Shown here: one piece after another, positions 28,979-40,024 of the stretch
Layout: each line of letters begins with the position of its first letter
Position numbering within the stretch: position 1 is the first letter of the stretch
Assembly (NCBI RefSeq): GCF_031598375.1
Contig: NZ_CP123872.1
Location: 1 to 64,000 of the forward strand
Length of the DNA: 64,000 bases
Direction: 5' to 3'
Source of the DNA: Temperatibacter marinus
Lineage (GTDB): Bacteria > Pseudomonadota > Alphaproteobacteria > Sphingomonadales > Kordiimonadaceae
Made by a program: the position numbers and the translations under genes
Notes under the pieces: model-generated
The model's database searches: none
Told to the model about the DNA's origin: nothing
What the model saw: the letters and a program-made list of their open reading frames with translations, nothing else

Positions 28979-29530
28979 TTATTTCTTGAACGGCATGTTA
29001 AAACCGCTAAGAAGCTCGCGCGCTTCATCATCAGTTTTAGCAGTCGTACAAATAATGATATCCATTCCGCGGATCTCATCTACATCATCGTAGTTGATTT
29101 CTGGGAATACGATTTGTTCTTTAATGCCCATAGCGTAGTTACCGCTGCCATCAAATGACTTAGGATTTACACCCTGAAAGTCACGAATACGTGGCATAGC
29201 AATTGTCACTAGACGGTCAAGGAATTCATACATACGCTCACCGCGTAGTGTAACCTTAACACCAATAGGCATACCTTCACGCAGTTTAAAGCCCGCTACA
29301 GACTTACGTGCGCGTGTTACCATAGCTTTTTGACCTGAGATTTTTGTAATCTCTGTCTGAGCTTTAGCAACTTTTTTCTTGTCGTTAACAGCCTCGCCAA
29401 CACCAACATTGATAACAATTTTATCAAGGCCAGGGATCTGCATAGGATTGTTATATCCGAACTTTTCTTGCAAAGAAGCACGGATTGTCTCAGCGTACAT
29501 TGTACGTAGACGTGGTTGTGCATTAGCCAT
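28979..29530 (-). CDS. rplE: 50S ribosomal protein L5
   Basis: A 183-aa 5S-rRNA-binding protein of the central protuberance that touches P-site tRNA. Diagnostic blocks: [49 protein letters not shown], and [23 protein letters not shown]. The start overlaps the end of rplX by 8 nt. Confidence 0.97.
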   Translation of the reverse strand: MANAQPRLRTMYAETIRASLQEKFGYNNPMQIPGLDKIVINVGVGEAVNDKKKVAKAQTEITKISGQKAMVTRARKSVAGFKLREGMPIGVKVTLRGERMYEFLDRLVTIAMPRIRDFQGVNPKSFDGSGNYAMGIKEQIVFPEINYDDVDEIRGMDIIICTTAKTDDEARELLSGFNMPFKK

Positions 29531-29837
29531 CGATCAGCTCTCCAGATTTCTTCGCAAAGCGTACTTTCTTTCCATCCTCAGAACGGAAACCAACGCGTGT
29601 AGGAGCACCATCCTTAGGATCTTCGATCATAAGGTTAGAAAGCTGAATTGCAGCTTCTTTAGTCTCGATACCACCTGCATTAGTCTGAGACGGACGGTTG
29701 TGTTTCTTAATTAGGTTTACACCTGAAACAACAGCACGTCCTTCCGACGTAATCATTTTTGTGATTTCGCCGCGCTTGCCTTTGTCTTTTCCAGCAATCA
29801 CAACGACTTTGTCACCTGTTTTAAGTTTCGCAGCCAT
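29523..29837 (-). CDS. rplX: 50S ribosomal protein L24
   Basis: A 104-aa assembly-initiator protein of the 50S subunit with an N-terminal KOW motif ([22 protein letters not shown]) and the block [19 protein letters not shown]. Its start overlaps the rplN stop by one base (TAATG), and its 3' end overlaps rplE by 8 nt, so the three are tightly coupled. Confidence 0.97.
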   Translation of the reverse strand: MAAKLKTGDKVVVIAGKDKGKRGEITKMITSEGRAVVSGVNLIKKHNRPSQTNAGGIETKEAAIQLSNLMIEDPKDGAPTRVGFRSEDGKKVRFAKKSGELIDG

Positions 29838-30205
29838 TATAATACCTCCGGAGCAAGAGAGATGATTTTCATGTGTTTCTTAGCGCGTAGTTCACGAACT
29901 ACAGGCCCAAAAATACGTGTGCCGATAGGTTCGTGGCTTTTATTCACCAGAACTGCGGCATTGCGATCAAAACGGATTGTTGATCCATCTTGACGGCGTA
30001 CTTCTTTAGCAGTGCGTACGATCACAGCGCGATGCACGTCACCTTTTTTAACACGACCCCGTGGGATCGCCTCTTTCACTGAGACAACAATAATGTCGCC
30101 TACTCCGGCAGTTTTGCGCTTGGAACCGCCAAGCACTTTAATGCACTGCACCCTCTTGGCGCCAGAGTTGTCCGCCACATCGAGGTTGGTTTGCATTTGA
30201 ATCAT
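29837..30205 (-). CDS. rplN: 50S ribosomal protein L14
   Basis: A 122-aa barrel protein at the subunit interface contacting 16S helix 14. [31 protein letters not shown] and the terminal block [25 protein letters not shown] are diagnostic. It follows rpsQ after 45 bp. Confidence 0.98.
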   Translation of the reverse strand: MIQMQTNLDVADNSGAKRVQCIKVLGGSKRKTAGVGDIIVVSVKEAIPRGRVKKGDVHRAVIVRTAKEVRRQDGSTIRFDRNAAVLVNKSHEPIGTRIFGPVVRELRAKKHMKIISLAPEVL

Positions 30206-30250
30206 AGGTTTTACCCTTTACTAATTAAAGACAAAACAAAGGTAAGGCCC

Positions 30251-30487
30251 TTAGGCCTCACCAGTGATTACTGTCCATGTTTTCAATTTCGAGATAGGAC
30301 GACATTCTTGTATTCTAACAATATCGCCAACCGCTATTTGGTTACTCTCGTCATGAGCGTGGTACTTCTTAGAGCGTTTAATAATTTTGTCAAGAAGAGG
30401 ATGTCTAAAACGACGTTCTACTTTAACAACAATAGTTTTCTCACCCTTGTTTGAAACAACAGTACCCTGCAGGATGCGTTTTGGCAT
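30251..30487 (-). CDS. rpsQ: 30S ribosomal protein S17
   Basis: A 78-aa primary 16S-binding protein of OB fold. [47 protein letters not shown] contains the S17 pattern; [18 protein letters not shown] closes it. It lies 12 bp after rpmC. Confidence 0.97.
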   Translation of the reverse strand: MPKRILQGTVVSNKGEKTIVVKVERRFRHPLLDKIIKRSKKYHAHDESNQIAVGDIVRIQECRPISKLKTWTVITGEA

Positions 30488-30499
30488 GATTATTACTCC

Positions 30500-30691
30500 T
30501 TACGCTTCTGCGTTTTCAGCAAGGATCGTATTGATTCGCGCGATTTCACGACGAATAAAACGAACACGAGCTGTATTTTCAAGTTGACCAGCAGCAGCCT
30601 GGAAACGCAGATTTAACTGCTCTTTTTTCAGACTGACAAGCTCCTCGCGGAGCTCATCTTTGCTTTTGGTACGAAGATCAGCAGCTTTCAT
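30500..30691 (-). CDS. rpmC: 50S ribosomal protein L29
   Basis: A 63-aa two-helix protein at the polypeptide exit, next to L23, where trigger factor and SRP dock. Family blocks are [28 protein letters not shown] and the C-terminal [11 protein letters not shown]-like [14 protein letters not shown]. It lies 12 bp after rplP. Confidence 0.97.
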   Translation of the reverse strand: MKAADLRTKSKDELREELVSLKKEQLNLRFQAAAGQLENTARVRFIRREIARINTILAENAEA

Positions 30692-30703
30692 GGCTATCTT
30701 CTC

Positions 30704-31114
30704 CTAGTTCATACGTTGAACGATACGGCACTGAACGGCCAGCTTAGCTGCTGCTCGTTCAAATGCACCACGTGCAACTTCTTCAGAAATGCCGTCAATT
30801 TCGAACATGATGCGGCCAGGTTTAACCTTCGCACACCAATAATCAACAGACCCTTTACCTTTACCCATACGCACTTCAGCAGGCTTGCTGGTTACAGGGG
30901 TATCAGGGAAAATACGGATCCATACTTTACCTTGACGTTTCATGTGACGCGTCATCGCACGGCGAGCCGCCTCGATTTGACGCGCGGTCACGCGGCCTGG
31001 CGTCATCGCCTTAAGACCAAATTGACCAAAGTTCAATGCTGTTCCGCCCTTGGCATTGCCATGGATACGGCCCTTTTGAGCCTTACGGAACTTAGTACGT
31101 TTTGGTTGCAACAT
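30704..31114 (-). CDS. rplP: 50S ribosomal protein L16
   Basis: A 136-aa protein near the A-site tRNA elbow. [25 protein letters not shown] and [36 protein letters not shown] are diagnostic, as is [19 protein letters not shown]. In E. coli an arginine in this region is hydroxylated; the equivalent cannot be tested here. It lies 18 bp after rpsC. Confidence 0.97.
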   Translation of the reverse strand: MLQPKRTKFRKAQKGRIHGNAKGGTALNFGQFGLKAMTPGRVTARQIEAARRAMTRHMKRQGKVWIRIFPDTPVTSKPAEVRMGKGKGSVDYWCAKVKPGRIMFEIDGISEEVARGAFERAAAKLAVQCRIVQRMN

Positions 31115-31132
31115 ATCAGTCGCTCCTCAGTC

Positions 31133-31825
31133 TTATCGACGACCAGGGCCACTAGCCTGCGCATCTTTGATGCGACGCTCGTGAGCACTTGGATCGTGTT
31201 CCATGATATCACCTTTGTAGACCCATACTTTGATACCAGTGATACCATAAGCAGTAAGGGCTTCAGAGGTGCCGTAATCGATGTCCGAACGCAGTGTGTG
31301 CAGAGGCACACGACCTTCGCGGTACCATTCTGTACGAGCGATATCAGCACCACCCAAACGACCAGAACAGTTAATACGAATGCCACCAACACCGAGACGC
31401 ATTGCAGAACCAACAGCACGCTTCATTGCGCGGCGGAAAGCCACACGACGCTCTAGCTGTTGTGCAATTCCGTCAGCGATCAATTTCGCATCAATCTCAG
31501 GCTTGCGAACCTCAACAATGTTTAGGCTCACTTCAGCTTCTGTCATTTTTGCTACCTTGGCACGGTACTTCTCAATGTCAGCACCTTTCTTACCAATGAT
31601 AACGCCAGGACGTGCTGTAAAGATTGTTACACGACATTTTTTCGCAGGACGTTCGATAACAACGCGAGATACACCAGCTTGCGGAAGTTCTTTGAAAATC
31701 ATTTCACGGATTTTCATGTCTTCATGCAACATGCTGCCATATTCTTCGCCTTCAGCGTACCAACGAGACTCCCAGGTGCGGTTAACACCTAGACGGAGAC
31801 CTACTGGACTTACTTTCTGACCCAT
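31133..31825 (-). CDS. rpsC: 30S ribosomal protein S3
   Basis: A 230-aa head protein with a KH-type 2 domain ([21 protein letters not shown] carries the GxxG loop) and a C-terminal domain with [38 protein letters not shown], at the mRNA entry with helicase function. Its start is 1 bp before the rplV stop. Length is normal. Confidence 0.98.
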   Translation of the reverse strand: MGQKVSPVGLRLGVNRTWESRWYAEGEEYGSMLHEDMKIREMIFKELPQAGVSRVVIERPAKKCRVTIFTARPGVIIGKKGADIEKYRAKVAKMTEAEVSLNIVEVRKPEIDAKLIADGIAQQLERRVAFRRAMKRAVGSAMRLGVGGIRINCSGRLGGADIARTEWYREGRVPLHTLRSDIDYGTSEALTAYGITGIKVWVYKGDIMEHDPSAHERRIKDAQASGPGRR

Positions 31826-31826
31826 C

Positions 31827-32204
31827 TTAGTTCTCCTCTACTTCGCGTACAACAATACGCAGACGGCTAAATGGCTTCAGGATTTTACCTGTACGACCAC
31901 GAGCACGCGCACGGAAACGCTTCATTGTAAGAGCCTTACCAACACTAGCTTCCGCTACGATGAGGCTATCTACATCAAGGTTATGATTGTTCTCAGCATT
32001 TGCAATTGCACTTTCGAGAACTTTCTTTACATCGATTGCCGCTTTTTTGTGGCTGAATGTTAAAGCAGCAAGAGCCTTTTCAACTTTCATTCCACGAATC
32101 TGCTGAGCAACCAGGTTCAATTTTTGTGGTGAACCGCGAAGCATGGTTGCGGTTGCCAGCGCTTCGTTGTCGGCTACGCGACGAGCATTAGCTTGCTTAC
32201 CCAT
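31827..32204 (-). CDS. rplV: 50S ribosomal protein L22
   Basis: A 125-aa protein whose beta-hairpin lines the exit tunnel and can affect macrolide sensitivity. The start is set at the ATG of [15 protein letters not shown]; a TTG 14 codons upstream lies inside rpsS and is unlikely. Blocks [27 protein letters not shown] and [25 protein letters not shown] are diagnostic. It lies 2 bp after rpsS. Confidence 0.97.
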   Translation of the reverse strand: MGKQANARRVADNEALATATMLRGSPQKLNLVAQQIRGMKVEKALAALTFSHKKAAIDVKKVLESAIANAENNHNLDVDSLIVAEASVGKALTMKRFRARARGRTGKILKPFSRLRIVVREVEEN

Positions 32205-32206
32205 GT

Positions 32207-32476
32207 TTATTTCCTCTTCGCTTTCTTGTCCGCAGCGTGACCCCAATAGGTACGCGTTGGAGCAAATTCACCAAGCTTATGGCCAACCATATCGTCAGTT
32301 ACGTAAACTGGGATAAATTTTTGACCGTTATAAACGTTAAATGTGATGCCTACAAAGTTCGGCAAAATTGTCGAACGACGAGACCAAGTTTTAATCACAT
32401 CACCGCCTTGAGCTGATTCCACCTTCTTCATGAGGTGCAAGTCAACAAAAGGACCTTTCCATACAGAACGAGCCAT
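32207..32476 (-). CDS. rpsS: 30S ribosomal protein S19
   Basis: An 89-aa head protein that forms a complex with S13 near the A-site t[47 protein letters not shown] and [17 protein letters not shown] are all diagnostic. It lies 12 bp after rplB. Confidence 0.98.
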   Translation of the reverse strand: MARSVWKGPFVDLHLMKKVESAQGGDVIKTWSRRSTILPNFVGITFNVYNGQKFIPVYVTDDMVGHKLGEFAPTRTYWGHAADKKAKRK

Positions 32477-32488
32477 CTAAGTGCCCTC

Positions 32489-33325
32489 CTATCGCTTCTT
32501 GCGTTCATGACGAGAACGCAGAATATACTGATCTGTGCTCTTGTTTGAACGTGTGCGTTTACCTTTTGTCGGTTTACCCCAAGGAGTAACCGGATCACGA
32601 CCACCAGAGGTACGACCCTCACCACCACCATGTGGGTGATCAACCGGGTTCATCGCCACACCACGAACTGATGGACGACGACCTTTCCAGCGATTGCGGC
32701 CCGCTTTGGACAGCTTCTGGTTTTGGTTGTCAGGGTTGGATACTGCACCTACAGTTGCCATGCACTCACCGCGAACAATACGCATTTCGCCAGAAGAAAG
32801 GCGAACCTGCGCGTAGCCACGATCACGACCTACAAGCTGTACGTATGCACCCGCAGAACGTGCGATCTGTCCACCTTTACCGGCTTTCATCTCAACGTTA
32901 TGTACGATTGTACCGACAGGCATGTTTGCCAAAGGCATTGCATTACCAGGTTTGATATCGACTTTCTCACCAGCGACAACTTTGTCACCCACAGCAAGAC
33001 GCTGAGGCGCAAGGATGTATGCCAGTTCGCCATCTTCATATTTGATGAGAGCGATGAAAGCTGTACGGTTAGGATCATATTCAATGCGCTCAACGGTTGC
33101 CGAAACATCCCATTTAGTACGTTTGAAATCGATCATACGGTATGCACGCTTGGCACCACCACCACGACGACGCGAAGTGATACGACCAGTGTTATTGCGG
33201 CCACCAGATTTTGTGAGACCTTCGGTCAGCTTCTTTACTGGCTTACCCTTATAGAGCTCTGAACGATCAATAAGAACAAGACCACGCTGGCCTGGAGTCA
33301 TCGGTTTATATTGTTTAAGTGCCAT
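32489..33325 (-). CDS. rplB: 50S ribosomal protein L2
   Basis: A 278-aa protein essential for subunit joining and peptidyl-transferase centre integrity. [22 protein letters not shown], the OB and SH3-like core with [17 protein letters not shown], and [27 protein letters not shown] with the invariant His near the catalytic centre are present. It lies 4 bp after rplW. Confidence 0.98.
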   Translation of the reverse strand: MALKQYKPMTPGQRGLVLIDRSELYKGKPVKKLTEGLTKSGGRNNTGRITSRRRGGGAKRAYRMIDFKRTKWDVSATVERIEYDPNRTAFIALIKYEDGELAYILAPQRLAVGDKVVAGEKVDIKPGNAMPLANMPVGTIVHNVEMKAGKGGQIARSAGAYVQLVGRDRGYAQVRLSSGEMRIVRGECMATVGAVSNPDNQNQKLSKAGRNRWKGRRPSVRGVAMNPVDHPHGGGEGRTSGGRDPVTPWGKPTKGKRTRSNKSTDQYILRSRHERKKR

Positions 33326-33329
33326 TGTC

Positions 33330-33626
33330 TTAAACTCCCGATGTCACGTCAATGCTGCTACCTTCAGCAAGTTTAACCATCGCTTTTTTATATTCAGCGC
33401 GCTGACCACGGATCCCGCGGAAGCGTTTGATTTTACCTTGCTGACGCACAGTATTAACTGACTTAACTGTTACATCAAAGATGCTCTCAACAGCAGCCTT
33501 AATTTCAGGCTTAGTTGCATCGATCGCTACTTTAAATGTATATGTGTTATTTTCCTGTCCCAATGTTGCTTTTTCAGTAATCACTGGGGCTTTGATGATG
33601 TCATAGTGCTTTGCTACGTTGCTCAT
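33330..33626 (-). CDS. rplW: 50S ribosomal protein L23
   Basis: A 98-aa exit-tunnel protein, docking site for trigger factor and [18 protein letters not shown] and [36 protein letters not shown] are diagnostic. Its start overlaps the rplD stop by 4 nt (ATGA). Confidence 0.97.
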   Translation of the reverse strand: MSNVAKHYDIIKAPVITEKATLGQENNTYTFKVAIDATKPEIKAAVESIFDVTVKSVNTVRQQGKIKRFRGIRGQRAEYKKAMVKLAEGSSIDVTSGV

Positions 33627-34243
33627 GACAGACGCTCCTCAAGCTTCTCGACGGCAGCTTTTGTCAAAACAAGAACTTCACGACGAAGAATGTCGTAGAC
33701 GTTCGCGCCTTGGCTCGGCAACACATCGATCAATGGAATGTTAGAGGCAGCCTGCAGGAAGTTAGCGTTAACGTCTGCACCATCAATGATGAGAGCAGAT
33801 GTAACACCTAGCTTAGAAAGCTTTTCCTTAAGTGCTTTTGTTTTACCTTCAGCCAGCTCAGCATTATCAACAATGATAAGCTTTTCTTCAGCTACTTTAG
33901 AAGAAAGAGCAGACTTAAGACCCATTGTACGGATCTTTTTAGGTAGATCGTGGCCATGATCGCGCGGGATCGGGCCAAAAGCACGACCACCACCAACAAA
34001 GATGTTAGAGCGACGAGAACCATGACGGGCTCCACCACCACCTTTTTGGTTGCCAAATTTCTTACCTGTACGAGCAATATCACTGCGGAATTTCACAGCG
34101 TGTGTACCCGCACGGCGTTTAGCCAACTGCCAGTTTACAACGCGGTGCAGAATGTCTGCACGCACATCAACACCAAATACGGCATCATTCAATTCGATGT
34201 CACCGCTTTTCTTGGCATCCAAGGTCAGTACCTGTTGTTTCAT
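33623..34243 (-). CDS. rplD: 50S ribosomal protein L4
   Basis: A 206-aa tunnel-constriction protein. In E. coli it represses the S10 operon by acting on a leader upstream of rpsJ. The start is the ATG of [14 protein letters not shown], 4 bp after rplC; an upstream extension of 11 codons is discounted. The basic loop [35 protein letters not shown] lines the tunnel. The gap upstream of rpsJ is only 63 bp, so an E. coli-like S10 leader is not obvious here. Confidence 0.97.
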   Translation of the reverse strand: MKQQVLTLDAKKSGDIELNDAVFGVDVRADILHRVVNWQLAKRRAGTHAVKFRSDIARTGKKFGNQKGGGGARHGSRRSNIFVGGGRAFGPIPRDHGHDLPKKIRTMGLKSALSSKVAEEKLIIVDNAELAEGKTKALKEKLSKLGVTSALIIDGADVNANFLQAASNIPLIDVLPSQGANVYDILRREVLVLTKAAVEKLEERLS

Positions 34244-34247
34244 GACC

Positions 34248-34991
34248 TTATTCCTCACTTGCTTCAGCAGTTTCAACTGCAGCTTCTTCAGCTGGAGCTT
34301 CCGCTACTGGTGCTTCTTTTACACGAACAGCTGCAGGGAAAGGAAGACCTTCTGGTGCTGCTTTCTTAACAGCATCATTAAGGAGCAACCAAGAGCCTTT
34401 AGCGCCTGGTACGCCGCCTTTAACAAGGATCAAACCTTCTTCTGCGCGTGCTTCGACTACGACTAAGTTCTGAACAGTAACGCGCTCATCACCATAATGA
34501 CCAGCCATCTTCTTGCCTTTAAATACACGACCTGGGTCTTGACACTGACCTGTAGAACCGTGTGAACGGTGTGAAATAGATACACCGTGTGAAGCACGAA
34601 GACCACCAAAGTTGTGACGCTTCATCGCACCAGCAAAACCTTTACCTTTTGAAGTGCCCACTACGTCAACGTGTTGGCCAGCGACAAAATGATCTGCTGT
34701 GATTTCTGCGCCCACTTCAACGAGGGCATCGCTTGGTACGCGGAATTCGCATACCTTACGCTTAGGAGCTACTTCAGCTTTAGCAAAGTGGCCGCGAGCA
34801 GCTTTAGAAGTGTTCTTAACTTTCGCAGAACCGGCACCCAACTGAACAGCTGTGTAACCATCTTTTTCTTCTGTACGCTGTGCAACAACTTCAACTGAGT
34901 CCAACTGAAGAACTGTTACTGGAACGTGCTGACCCTGGTCGTTAAAGACGCGAGTCATGCCTACTTTTTTTACAATAAGACCTGTACGCAT
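34248..34991 (-). CDS. rplC: 50S ribosomal protein L3
   Basis: A 247-aa early-assembly protein reaching the peptidyl-transferase centre. The start is the ATG of [16 protein letters not shown], 10 bp after rpsJ. Blocks [55 protein letters not shown] and the C-terminal acidic extension ([18 protein letters not shown]) are visible; the extension is typical of alphaproteobacteria. Confidence 0.97.
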   Translation of the reverse strand: MRTGLIVKKVGMTRVFNDQGQHVPVTVLQLDSVEVVAQRTEEKDGYTAVQLGAGSAKVKNTSKAARGHFAKAEVAPKRKVCEFRVPSDALVEVGAEITADHFVAGQHVDVVGTSKGKGFAGAMKRHNFGGLRASHGVSISHRSHGSTGQCQDPGRVFKGKKMAGHYGDERVTVQNLVVVEARAEEGLILVKGGVPGAKGSWLLLNDAVKKAAPEGLPFPAAVRVKEAPVAEAPAEEAAVETAEASEE

Positions 34992-35001
34992 TGTTCTGCT
35001 C

Positions 35002-35313
35002 CTACTGCAACTTGATCTCAACATCAACGCCAGCTGACAAGTCAAGCTTCATCAAAGCATCGACAGTCTGTGGTGTTGGATCAACGATGTCCAATAGACG
35101 CTTGTGCGTACGCATTTCGAACTGCTCACGAGATTTTTTGTTTACGTGTGGACCACGTAGAACTGTGAACTTTTCGATCTTGGTCGGCATTGGGATCGGC
35201 CCGCGTACCTGTGCTCCGGTACGCTTGGCTGTTGAAGCGATCTCATTTGTGGCCTGGTCCAGGACACGGTGGTCGAACGCTTTCAACCGAATACGAATAT
35301 TTTGTGTTGTCAT
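35002..35313 (-). CDS. rpsJ: 30S ribosomal protein S10
   Basis: A 103-aa head protein that also acts as NusE, partner of NusB in antitermination and of NusG in transcription-translation coupling. [21 protein letters not shown] and [41 protein letters not shown] are diagnostic. It is preceded by tufA and a hairpin at 35336-35358. Confidence 0.98.
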   Translation of the reverse strand: MTTQNIRIRLKAFDHRVLDQATNEIASTAKRTGAQVRGPIPMPTKIEKFTVLRGPHVNKKSREQFEMRTHKRLLDIVDPTPQTVDALMKLDLSAGVDVEIKLQ

Positions 35314-35335
35314 TTTATTTCAACTTTCAAAAGAG

Positions 35336-35358
35336 GTGCCCCAGACCATCCGGGGCAC
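35336..35358 (-). terminator. Weak terminator or attenuator hairpin between tufA and rpsJ
   Basis: On the minus strand GTGCCCC pairs with GGGGCAC around a 9-nt loop, 19 bp after the tufA stop, then CTCTTTTG. The U-run is short, so partial read-through into rpsJ is expected. Confidence 0.5.
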
Positions 35359-35375
35359 TTAATGACGAGTAACGA

Positions 35376-36585
35376 ATTACTCGAGAATTTCAGCTACAAC
35401 GCCAGCACCTACAGTACGACCACCCTCACGGATAGCGAAACGTAGACCTTCGTCCATAGCAATCGGTGCAATCAGGGTAACTTTGAAAGATACGTTATCC
35501 CCTGGCATTACCATTTCTGTACCTTCTGGCAACTCAACACTACCTGTTACGTCAGTTGTACGGAAGTAGAACTGTGGACGGTAGTTTGCAAAGAATGGTG
35601 TGTGACGACCACCCTCTTCTTTTGTCAGAACGTATGTTTCTGCTTTAAATGTTGTATGCGGCTGGATTGAACCAACGTGTGCTAGAACCTGACCACGCTC
35701 AACGTCGTCACGGGCAACACCACGAAGAAGCGCACCAATGTTATCGCCTGCTTCACCTTGATCAAGCAACTTACGGAACATCTCAACACCTGTAACCGTT
35801 GTTTTTGTTGTATCTTTGATACCAACGATTTCAATCTCTTCACCAACTTTAACGATACCGCGCTCAACACGACCTGTACATACTGTACCACGACCTGAAA
35901 TCGAGAACACATCCTCAACAGGCATCAAGAAAGCACCATCAACAGCACGCTCTGGCTGTGGAATATACTCATCAACAGCTGCCATCAGCTCAAGAATCTT
36001 ATCGTTACCAATTGCAGCATCACGGCCCTCAAGAGCAGCAAGCGCTGAACCAGCAATAATCGGAATATCATCACCAGGGAACTCATACTCTGAAAGAAGC
36101 TCACGAACTTCCATCTCAACAAGTTCTAGAAGCTCTTCGTCATCAACCTGATCAACTTTGTTCAAGAAAACAACAAGCGCTGGAACACCAACCTGACGCG
36201 CTAGCAAAATGTGCTCACGTGTTTGTGGCATTGGGCCGTCCGCTGCGTTTACAACAAGAATACCACCATCCATCTGAGCAGCACCCGTGATCATGTTCTT
36301 CACATAATCTGCGTGACCTGGACAGTCAACGTGCGCATAGTGGCGGTTCTCTGTCTCATACTCAACGTGGGCTGTAGAAATCGTAATCCCACGCTCACGC
36401 TCTTCTGGAGCTTTATCAATATTTGCAAAATCAACTGCATCAGACATCCCAGCATCAGCCAATACTTTGGTGATCGCAGCTGTAAGCGTTGTCTTACCAT
36501 GGTCAACGTGACCAATTGTACCAACGTTACAGTGCGGCTTGGTACGTTCAAACTTTTCCTTAGACATTGTCTAAATCCTTTTCAA
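35376..36585 (-). repeat. tuf repeat, copy A (1210 bp)
   Basis: This segment and 52447-53656 show no difference that I could find on reading them side by side. Identity covers the whole tuf gene, 1 bp past its stop and 18 bp upstream of its ATG including the RBS (AAAAGGATTTAGACA), and ends abruptly on both sides. Gene conversion between the copies is the usual explanation. Confidence 0.9.
35377..36567 (-). CDS. tufA: Elongation factor Tu (copy A)
   Basis: A 396-aa GTPase that brings aminoacyl-tRNA to the ribosome. G motifs: [10 protein letters not shown] (P-loop), the switch I block [35 protein letters not shown] and SALAALEG; domains 2 and 3 follow from about residue 205. It lies in the str position, 68 bp after fusA (with a CCCCTC/GAGGGG hairpin in the spacer) and before rpsJ. 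The protein equals that of copy B at 52448-53638. Confidence 0.98.
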   Translation of the reverse strand: MSKEKFERTKPHCNVGTIGHVDHGKTTLTAAITKVLADAGMSDAVDFANIDKAPEERERGITISTAHVEYETENRHYAHVDCPGHADYVKNMITGAAQMDGGILVVNAADGPMPQTREHILLARQVGVPALVVFLNKVDQVDDEELLELVEMEVRELLSEYEFPGDDIPIIAGSALAALEGRDAAIGNDKILELMAAVDEYIPQPERAVDGAFLMPVEDVFSISGRGTVCTGRVERGIVKVGEEIEIVGIKDTTKTTVTGVEMFRKLLDQGEAGDNIGALLRGVARDDVERGQVLAHVGSIQPHTTFKAETYVLTKEEGGRHTPFFANYRPQFYFRTTDVTGSVELPEGTEMVMPGDNVSFKVTLIAPIAMDEGLRFAIREGGRTVGAGVVAEILE

Positions 36586-36635
36586 TCTCGGCCCCTCTTT
36601 GCGAGGGGTCCATAACTTGGTTTGTTGTTTATTAA

Positions 36636-38717
36636 TTAACCAGCCAACTTGGTCTTAATTTCTTCAGCCACGTTGTTTGGTACTTCTGCATAATGATCAA
36701 ATTGCATAGAGAACTGAGCACGACCCTGTGTGAATGAACGAAGATCATTCACATAACCGAACATGTTATCTAGCGGAACCATTGCATTTACGACAGTAGC
36801 CGGACCACGAGTTTCAGAACCCTGGATCTGACCACGACGCTTATTCACGTCACCAATTACATCGCCCATATACTCATCAGGAGTAACAACTTCGACTTTC
36901 ATAATTGGCTCTAGAATTTTAATACCTGCCTCTTTCGCAGCCTGACGAGCAGCACCACGACCAGCAAGTTCAAATGCCATCACAGACGAATCGACGTCGT
37001 GATAAGCACCATCCACAAGACGCACAGTAAAGTCGACGATCGGGAAACCAATCAACGCACCAGATACTGCGATATCTTTAATTCCTGTTTCAACACCAGG
37101 AATATATTCTTTAGGGATGTTACCACCCTTAATCTCATCGATAAACTCGAAGCCAGAACCCGGCTCAGCAGGAGAAACAACCATTTTCACGCGACCAAAC
37201 TGACCAGAACCACCAGACTGTTTCTTGTGGGTGTAGTCAATTTCAACTTCACGCGCAAAACGCTCACGGTAAGCAACTTCAGGCGCCCCTACGTTACACT
37301 CAACTTTGAATTCACGCTTCATACGGTCAACCAAGATATCAAGGTGTAGCTCACCCATACCTGAAATAACCGTCTGACCTGATTCTTCATCAGAACGCAC
37401 ACGGAAAGATGGATCCTCAGCAGCCAAACGGCCAAGAGCAATACCCATTTTTTCCTGATCAGCTTTTGTCTTAGGCTCTACCGCAACAGAAATAACCGGA
37501 TCCGGGAATTCCATACGCTCAAGGATAACCTGAGCCTTAAGATCACAAAGTGTATCCCCTGTTGTTGTTTGCTTCAGACCCGCAAGAGCAATAATATCAC
37601 CCGCACGCGCTTCTTTAAGATCTTCACGGTTGTTCGAGTGCATTTCTAGCATACGACCAACTTTTTCTTTACGTGTCTTAACAGAGTTCGCAACCTGCAT
37701 CCCTGTTGTTAGAACACCAGAATAGATACGACAGAATGTTAAAGTACCAACAAATGGGTCGTTCATAATCTTAAAGGCAAGAGCCGAGAAAGGCTCGTCA
37801 TCAGAAGATGGACGTGTCATTTCAATCTCATGGTTATCAGGATCAACACCGTTAATCGCTGCAACGTCAAGAGGTGACGGCATGAAATCAACCACAGCAT
37901 CAAGAAGAGGCTGAACACCTTTGTTTTTGAATGCTGTACCGTTCAATACAGGAACGAAAAGAGATTCTTGCGTCCCTTTACGGATCGCAGACTTCAACTC
38001 TTCTTCGCTAATTTCTTCACCCTCGAGGTATTTCTCCATAAGCGCGTCATCAGCCTCAAGTGCAGTCTCAACCATCTCTTCACGAGCTGCAGTCGCTTCA
38101 TCAAGAAGGTCTGCACGAATGTCGTGATACTCATAGGACGCACCAAGATCTTCACCAACCCAAAGAACTTCTTTGAATTTGATCAGATCAATTAGGCCTT
38201 CATAAGCAGATTCTGCACCAATAGGAAGCTGAACCACACAAGGTGTAGAACCAAGACGTTCGCGGATCATATCCACACAACGACCAAAGTTAGCACCCAT
38301 ACGGTCCATCTTGTTGACAAAACACATACGCGGAACGTCGTATTTATCAGCCTGGCGCCATACTGTTTCTGACTGAGGCTCAACGCCAGCAACAGAGTCA
38401 AATACAGCTACCGCACCATCAAGAACACGCAAAGAACGCTCAACTTCAATTGTGAAGTCAACGTGACCAGGTGTATCAATGATGTTAATGCGGTGATCAT
38501 TCCAGAAACAAGTTGTCGCAGCAGAGGTAATTGTAATACCACGCTCCTGCTCTTGCTCCATCCAATCCATAGTGGCGCCACCATCGTGAACTTCACCAAT
38601 TTTGTGCGAACGACCTGTATAGTACAGAATTCGTTCTGTTGTAGTAGTTTTACCAGCATCAATGTGTGCCATGATACCAATGTTACGATAGCGCTCAAGC
38701 GGCGTTCTACGTGCCAT
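36636..38717 (-). CDS. fusA: Elongation factor G
   Basis: A 693-aa translocase GTPase, also used in ribosome recycling. Motifs: [15 protein letters not shown], the switch block [50 protein letters not shown] and the domain IV loop [17 protein letters not shown]. Domain order G, II, III, IV, V is complete. It follows rpsG after 15 bp; tufA follows. Confidence 0.98.
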   Translation of the reverse strand: MARRTPLERYRNIGIMAHIDAGKTTTTERILYYTGRSHKIGEVHDGGATMDWMEQEQERGITITSAATTCFWNDHRINIIDTPGHVDFTIEVERSLRVLDGAVAVFDSVAGVEPQSETVWRQADKYDVPRMCFVNKMDRMGANFGRCVDMIRERLGSTPCVVQLPIGAESAYEGLIDLIKFKEVLWVGEDLGASYEYHDIRADLLDEATAAREEMVETALEADDALMEKYLEGEEISEEELKSAIRKGTQESLFVPVLNGTAFKNKGVQPLLDAVVDFMPSPLDVAAINGVDPDNHEIEMTRPSSDDEPFSALAFKIMNDPFVGTLTFCRIYSGVLTTGMQVANSVKTRKEKVGRMLEMHSNNREDLKEARAGDIIALAGLKQTTTGDTLCDLKAQVILERMEFPDPVISVAVEPKTKADQEKMGIALGRLAAEDPSFRVRSDEESGQTVISGMGELHLDILVDRMKREFKVECNVGAPEVAYRERFAREVEIDYTHKKQSGGSGQFGRVKMVVSPAEPGSGFEFIDEIKGGNIPKEYIPGVETGIKDIAVSGALIGFPIVDFTVRLVDGAYHDVDSSVMAFELAGRGAARQAAKEAGIKILEPIMKVEVVTPDEYMGDVIGDVNKRRGQIQGSETRGPATVVNAMVPLDNMFGYVNDLRSFTQGRAQFSMQFDHYAEVPNNVAEEIKTKLAG

Positions 38718-38732
38718 GTTACTAATTCCTTA

Positions 38733-39206
<474 letters not shown>

Positions 39207-39221
39207 TCAAATCCTCTTCTA

Positions 39222-39593
39222 TTACTTAGGACGTTTTGTACCGTATTTAGAACGGCTCTTACGACGATCTGCAACGCCCTGTGTATCCAGAACACCACGC
39301 AGAATATGATAACGAACACCAGGCAAATCTTTCACTCGACCACCACGGATAAGCACAACAGAGTGCTCCTGGAGGTTGTGACCTTCACCTGGAATGTATG
39401 ATGTCACCTCAAATCCATTTGAGAGGCGAACACGAGCAACTTTACGCAGCGCCGAGTTAGGCTTTTTAGGTGTAGTTGTGTACACACGTGTACATACACC
39501 GCGTTTCTGCGGACACGCTTCAAGCGCAGGTACGATATTACGTACTGGCTTGTCTTTTCTTGGCTTACGAACCAATTGGTTAATGGTAGGCAT
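39222..39593 (-). CDS. rpsL: 30S ribosomal protein S12
   Basis: A 123-aa decoding-centre protein. [15 protein letters not shown], the [16 protein letters not shown] block with K43-type lysine (KKPNS) and the [13 protein letters not shown] block with the second streptomycin-linked lysine are present, both wild-type for streptomycin sensitivity as known in E. coli. [11 protein letters not shown] appears as [19 protein letters not shown]. It heads the str genes behind a leader of about 200 nt. Confidence 0.98.
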   Translation of the reverse strand: MPTINQLVRKPRKDKPVRNIVPALEACPQKRGVCTRVYTTTPKKPNSALRKVARVRLSNGFEVTSYIPGEGHNLQEHSVVLIRGGRVKDLPGVRYHILRGVLDTQGVADRRKSRSKYGTKRPK

Positions 39594-39960
39594 TTATATT
39601 CCTTTGCCGTTTTTCTCTTTCACCATTGCTACAAAAGGCTGCCTTCTTTTCTGCTGATAAGGCGTTTTAACAGCAAAAAAACCTATACTGCGACTCGATT
39701 AGAGACCAGTAAGGCAGCCCGATTACTAAATTTTCCGTCCTAAAAGCCCGAATTCCAAGCGTTTCGCTGGTATAGCGACCACCATTGGCGGACCTTTTGG
39801 GATGCGGCTATCTACTATGAAACGCCCAAGAGGTCAAGGGCAAAAGAAAGTGCGTAATTTTATTGCGTATCCTGTCGCAAAACTGAGCAATTAAAACAAA
39901 AAAAGAGCGTTTTGACTTTTTAGGCTCAGAAACAAAAAGAATCATTCTTTTGATGAGTAT
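39594..39960 (-). other. rpsL leader and promoter region
   Basis: This is most of the 431-bp gap between rpoC and rpsL. It holds a candidate promoter (39809-39837) and about 200 nt of leader. Within the leader, on the minus strand, GGCTGCCTT (39711-39719) can pair with AAGGCAGCC (39637-39645), which is followed by TTTTG, with a smaller stem TGCTG/CAGCA nested between. The distal hairpin looks like a weak terminator, so a leader-based control of the str genes is possible. No ORF is convincing. Confidence 0.45.
39809..39837 (-). promoter_or_regulatory. Candidate promoter of rpsL-rpsG-fusA-tufA
   Basis: On the minus strand TTGACC (39832-39837) and TAGATA (39809-39814) are 17 bp apart, about 215 bp upstream of the rpsL ATG. 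Confidence 0.5.
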
Positions 39961-39963
39961 TAA

Positions 39964-39993
39964 AACAAAAAGGCCCGACAAAAGTCAGGCCTT
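39964..39993 (-). terminator. Intrinsic terminator after rpoC
   Basis: On the minus strand AAGGCCTGAC pairs with GTCGGGCCTT (10 bp, one wobble, UUUU loop), followed by TTTTG. It lies 31 bp after the rpoC stop. Confidence 0.85.
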
Positions 39994-40024
39994 TTCACAT
40001 GATTAATTTATAAGGTCCATCGGC

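Noticed and set aside
30716-31456. 246-codon frame antisense to rplP and rpsC
   Set aside because: It is a shadow of highly biased ribosomal protein codons. Its composition (Thr, His, Arg, Cys-rich) is typical of antisense frames.
36592-36609. CCCCTC/GAGGGG hairpin between fusA and tufA as a terminator
   Set aside because: No U-run follows on the minus strand and the genes are normally cotranscribed. It is mentioned only within the tufA entry.
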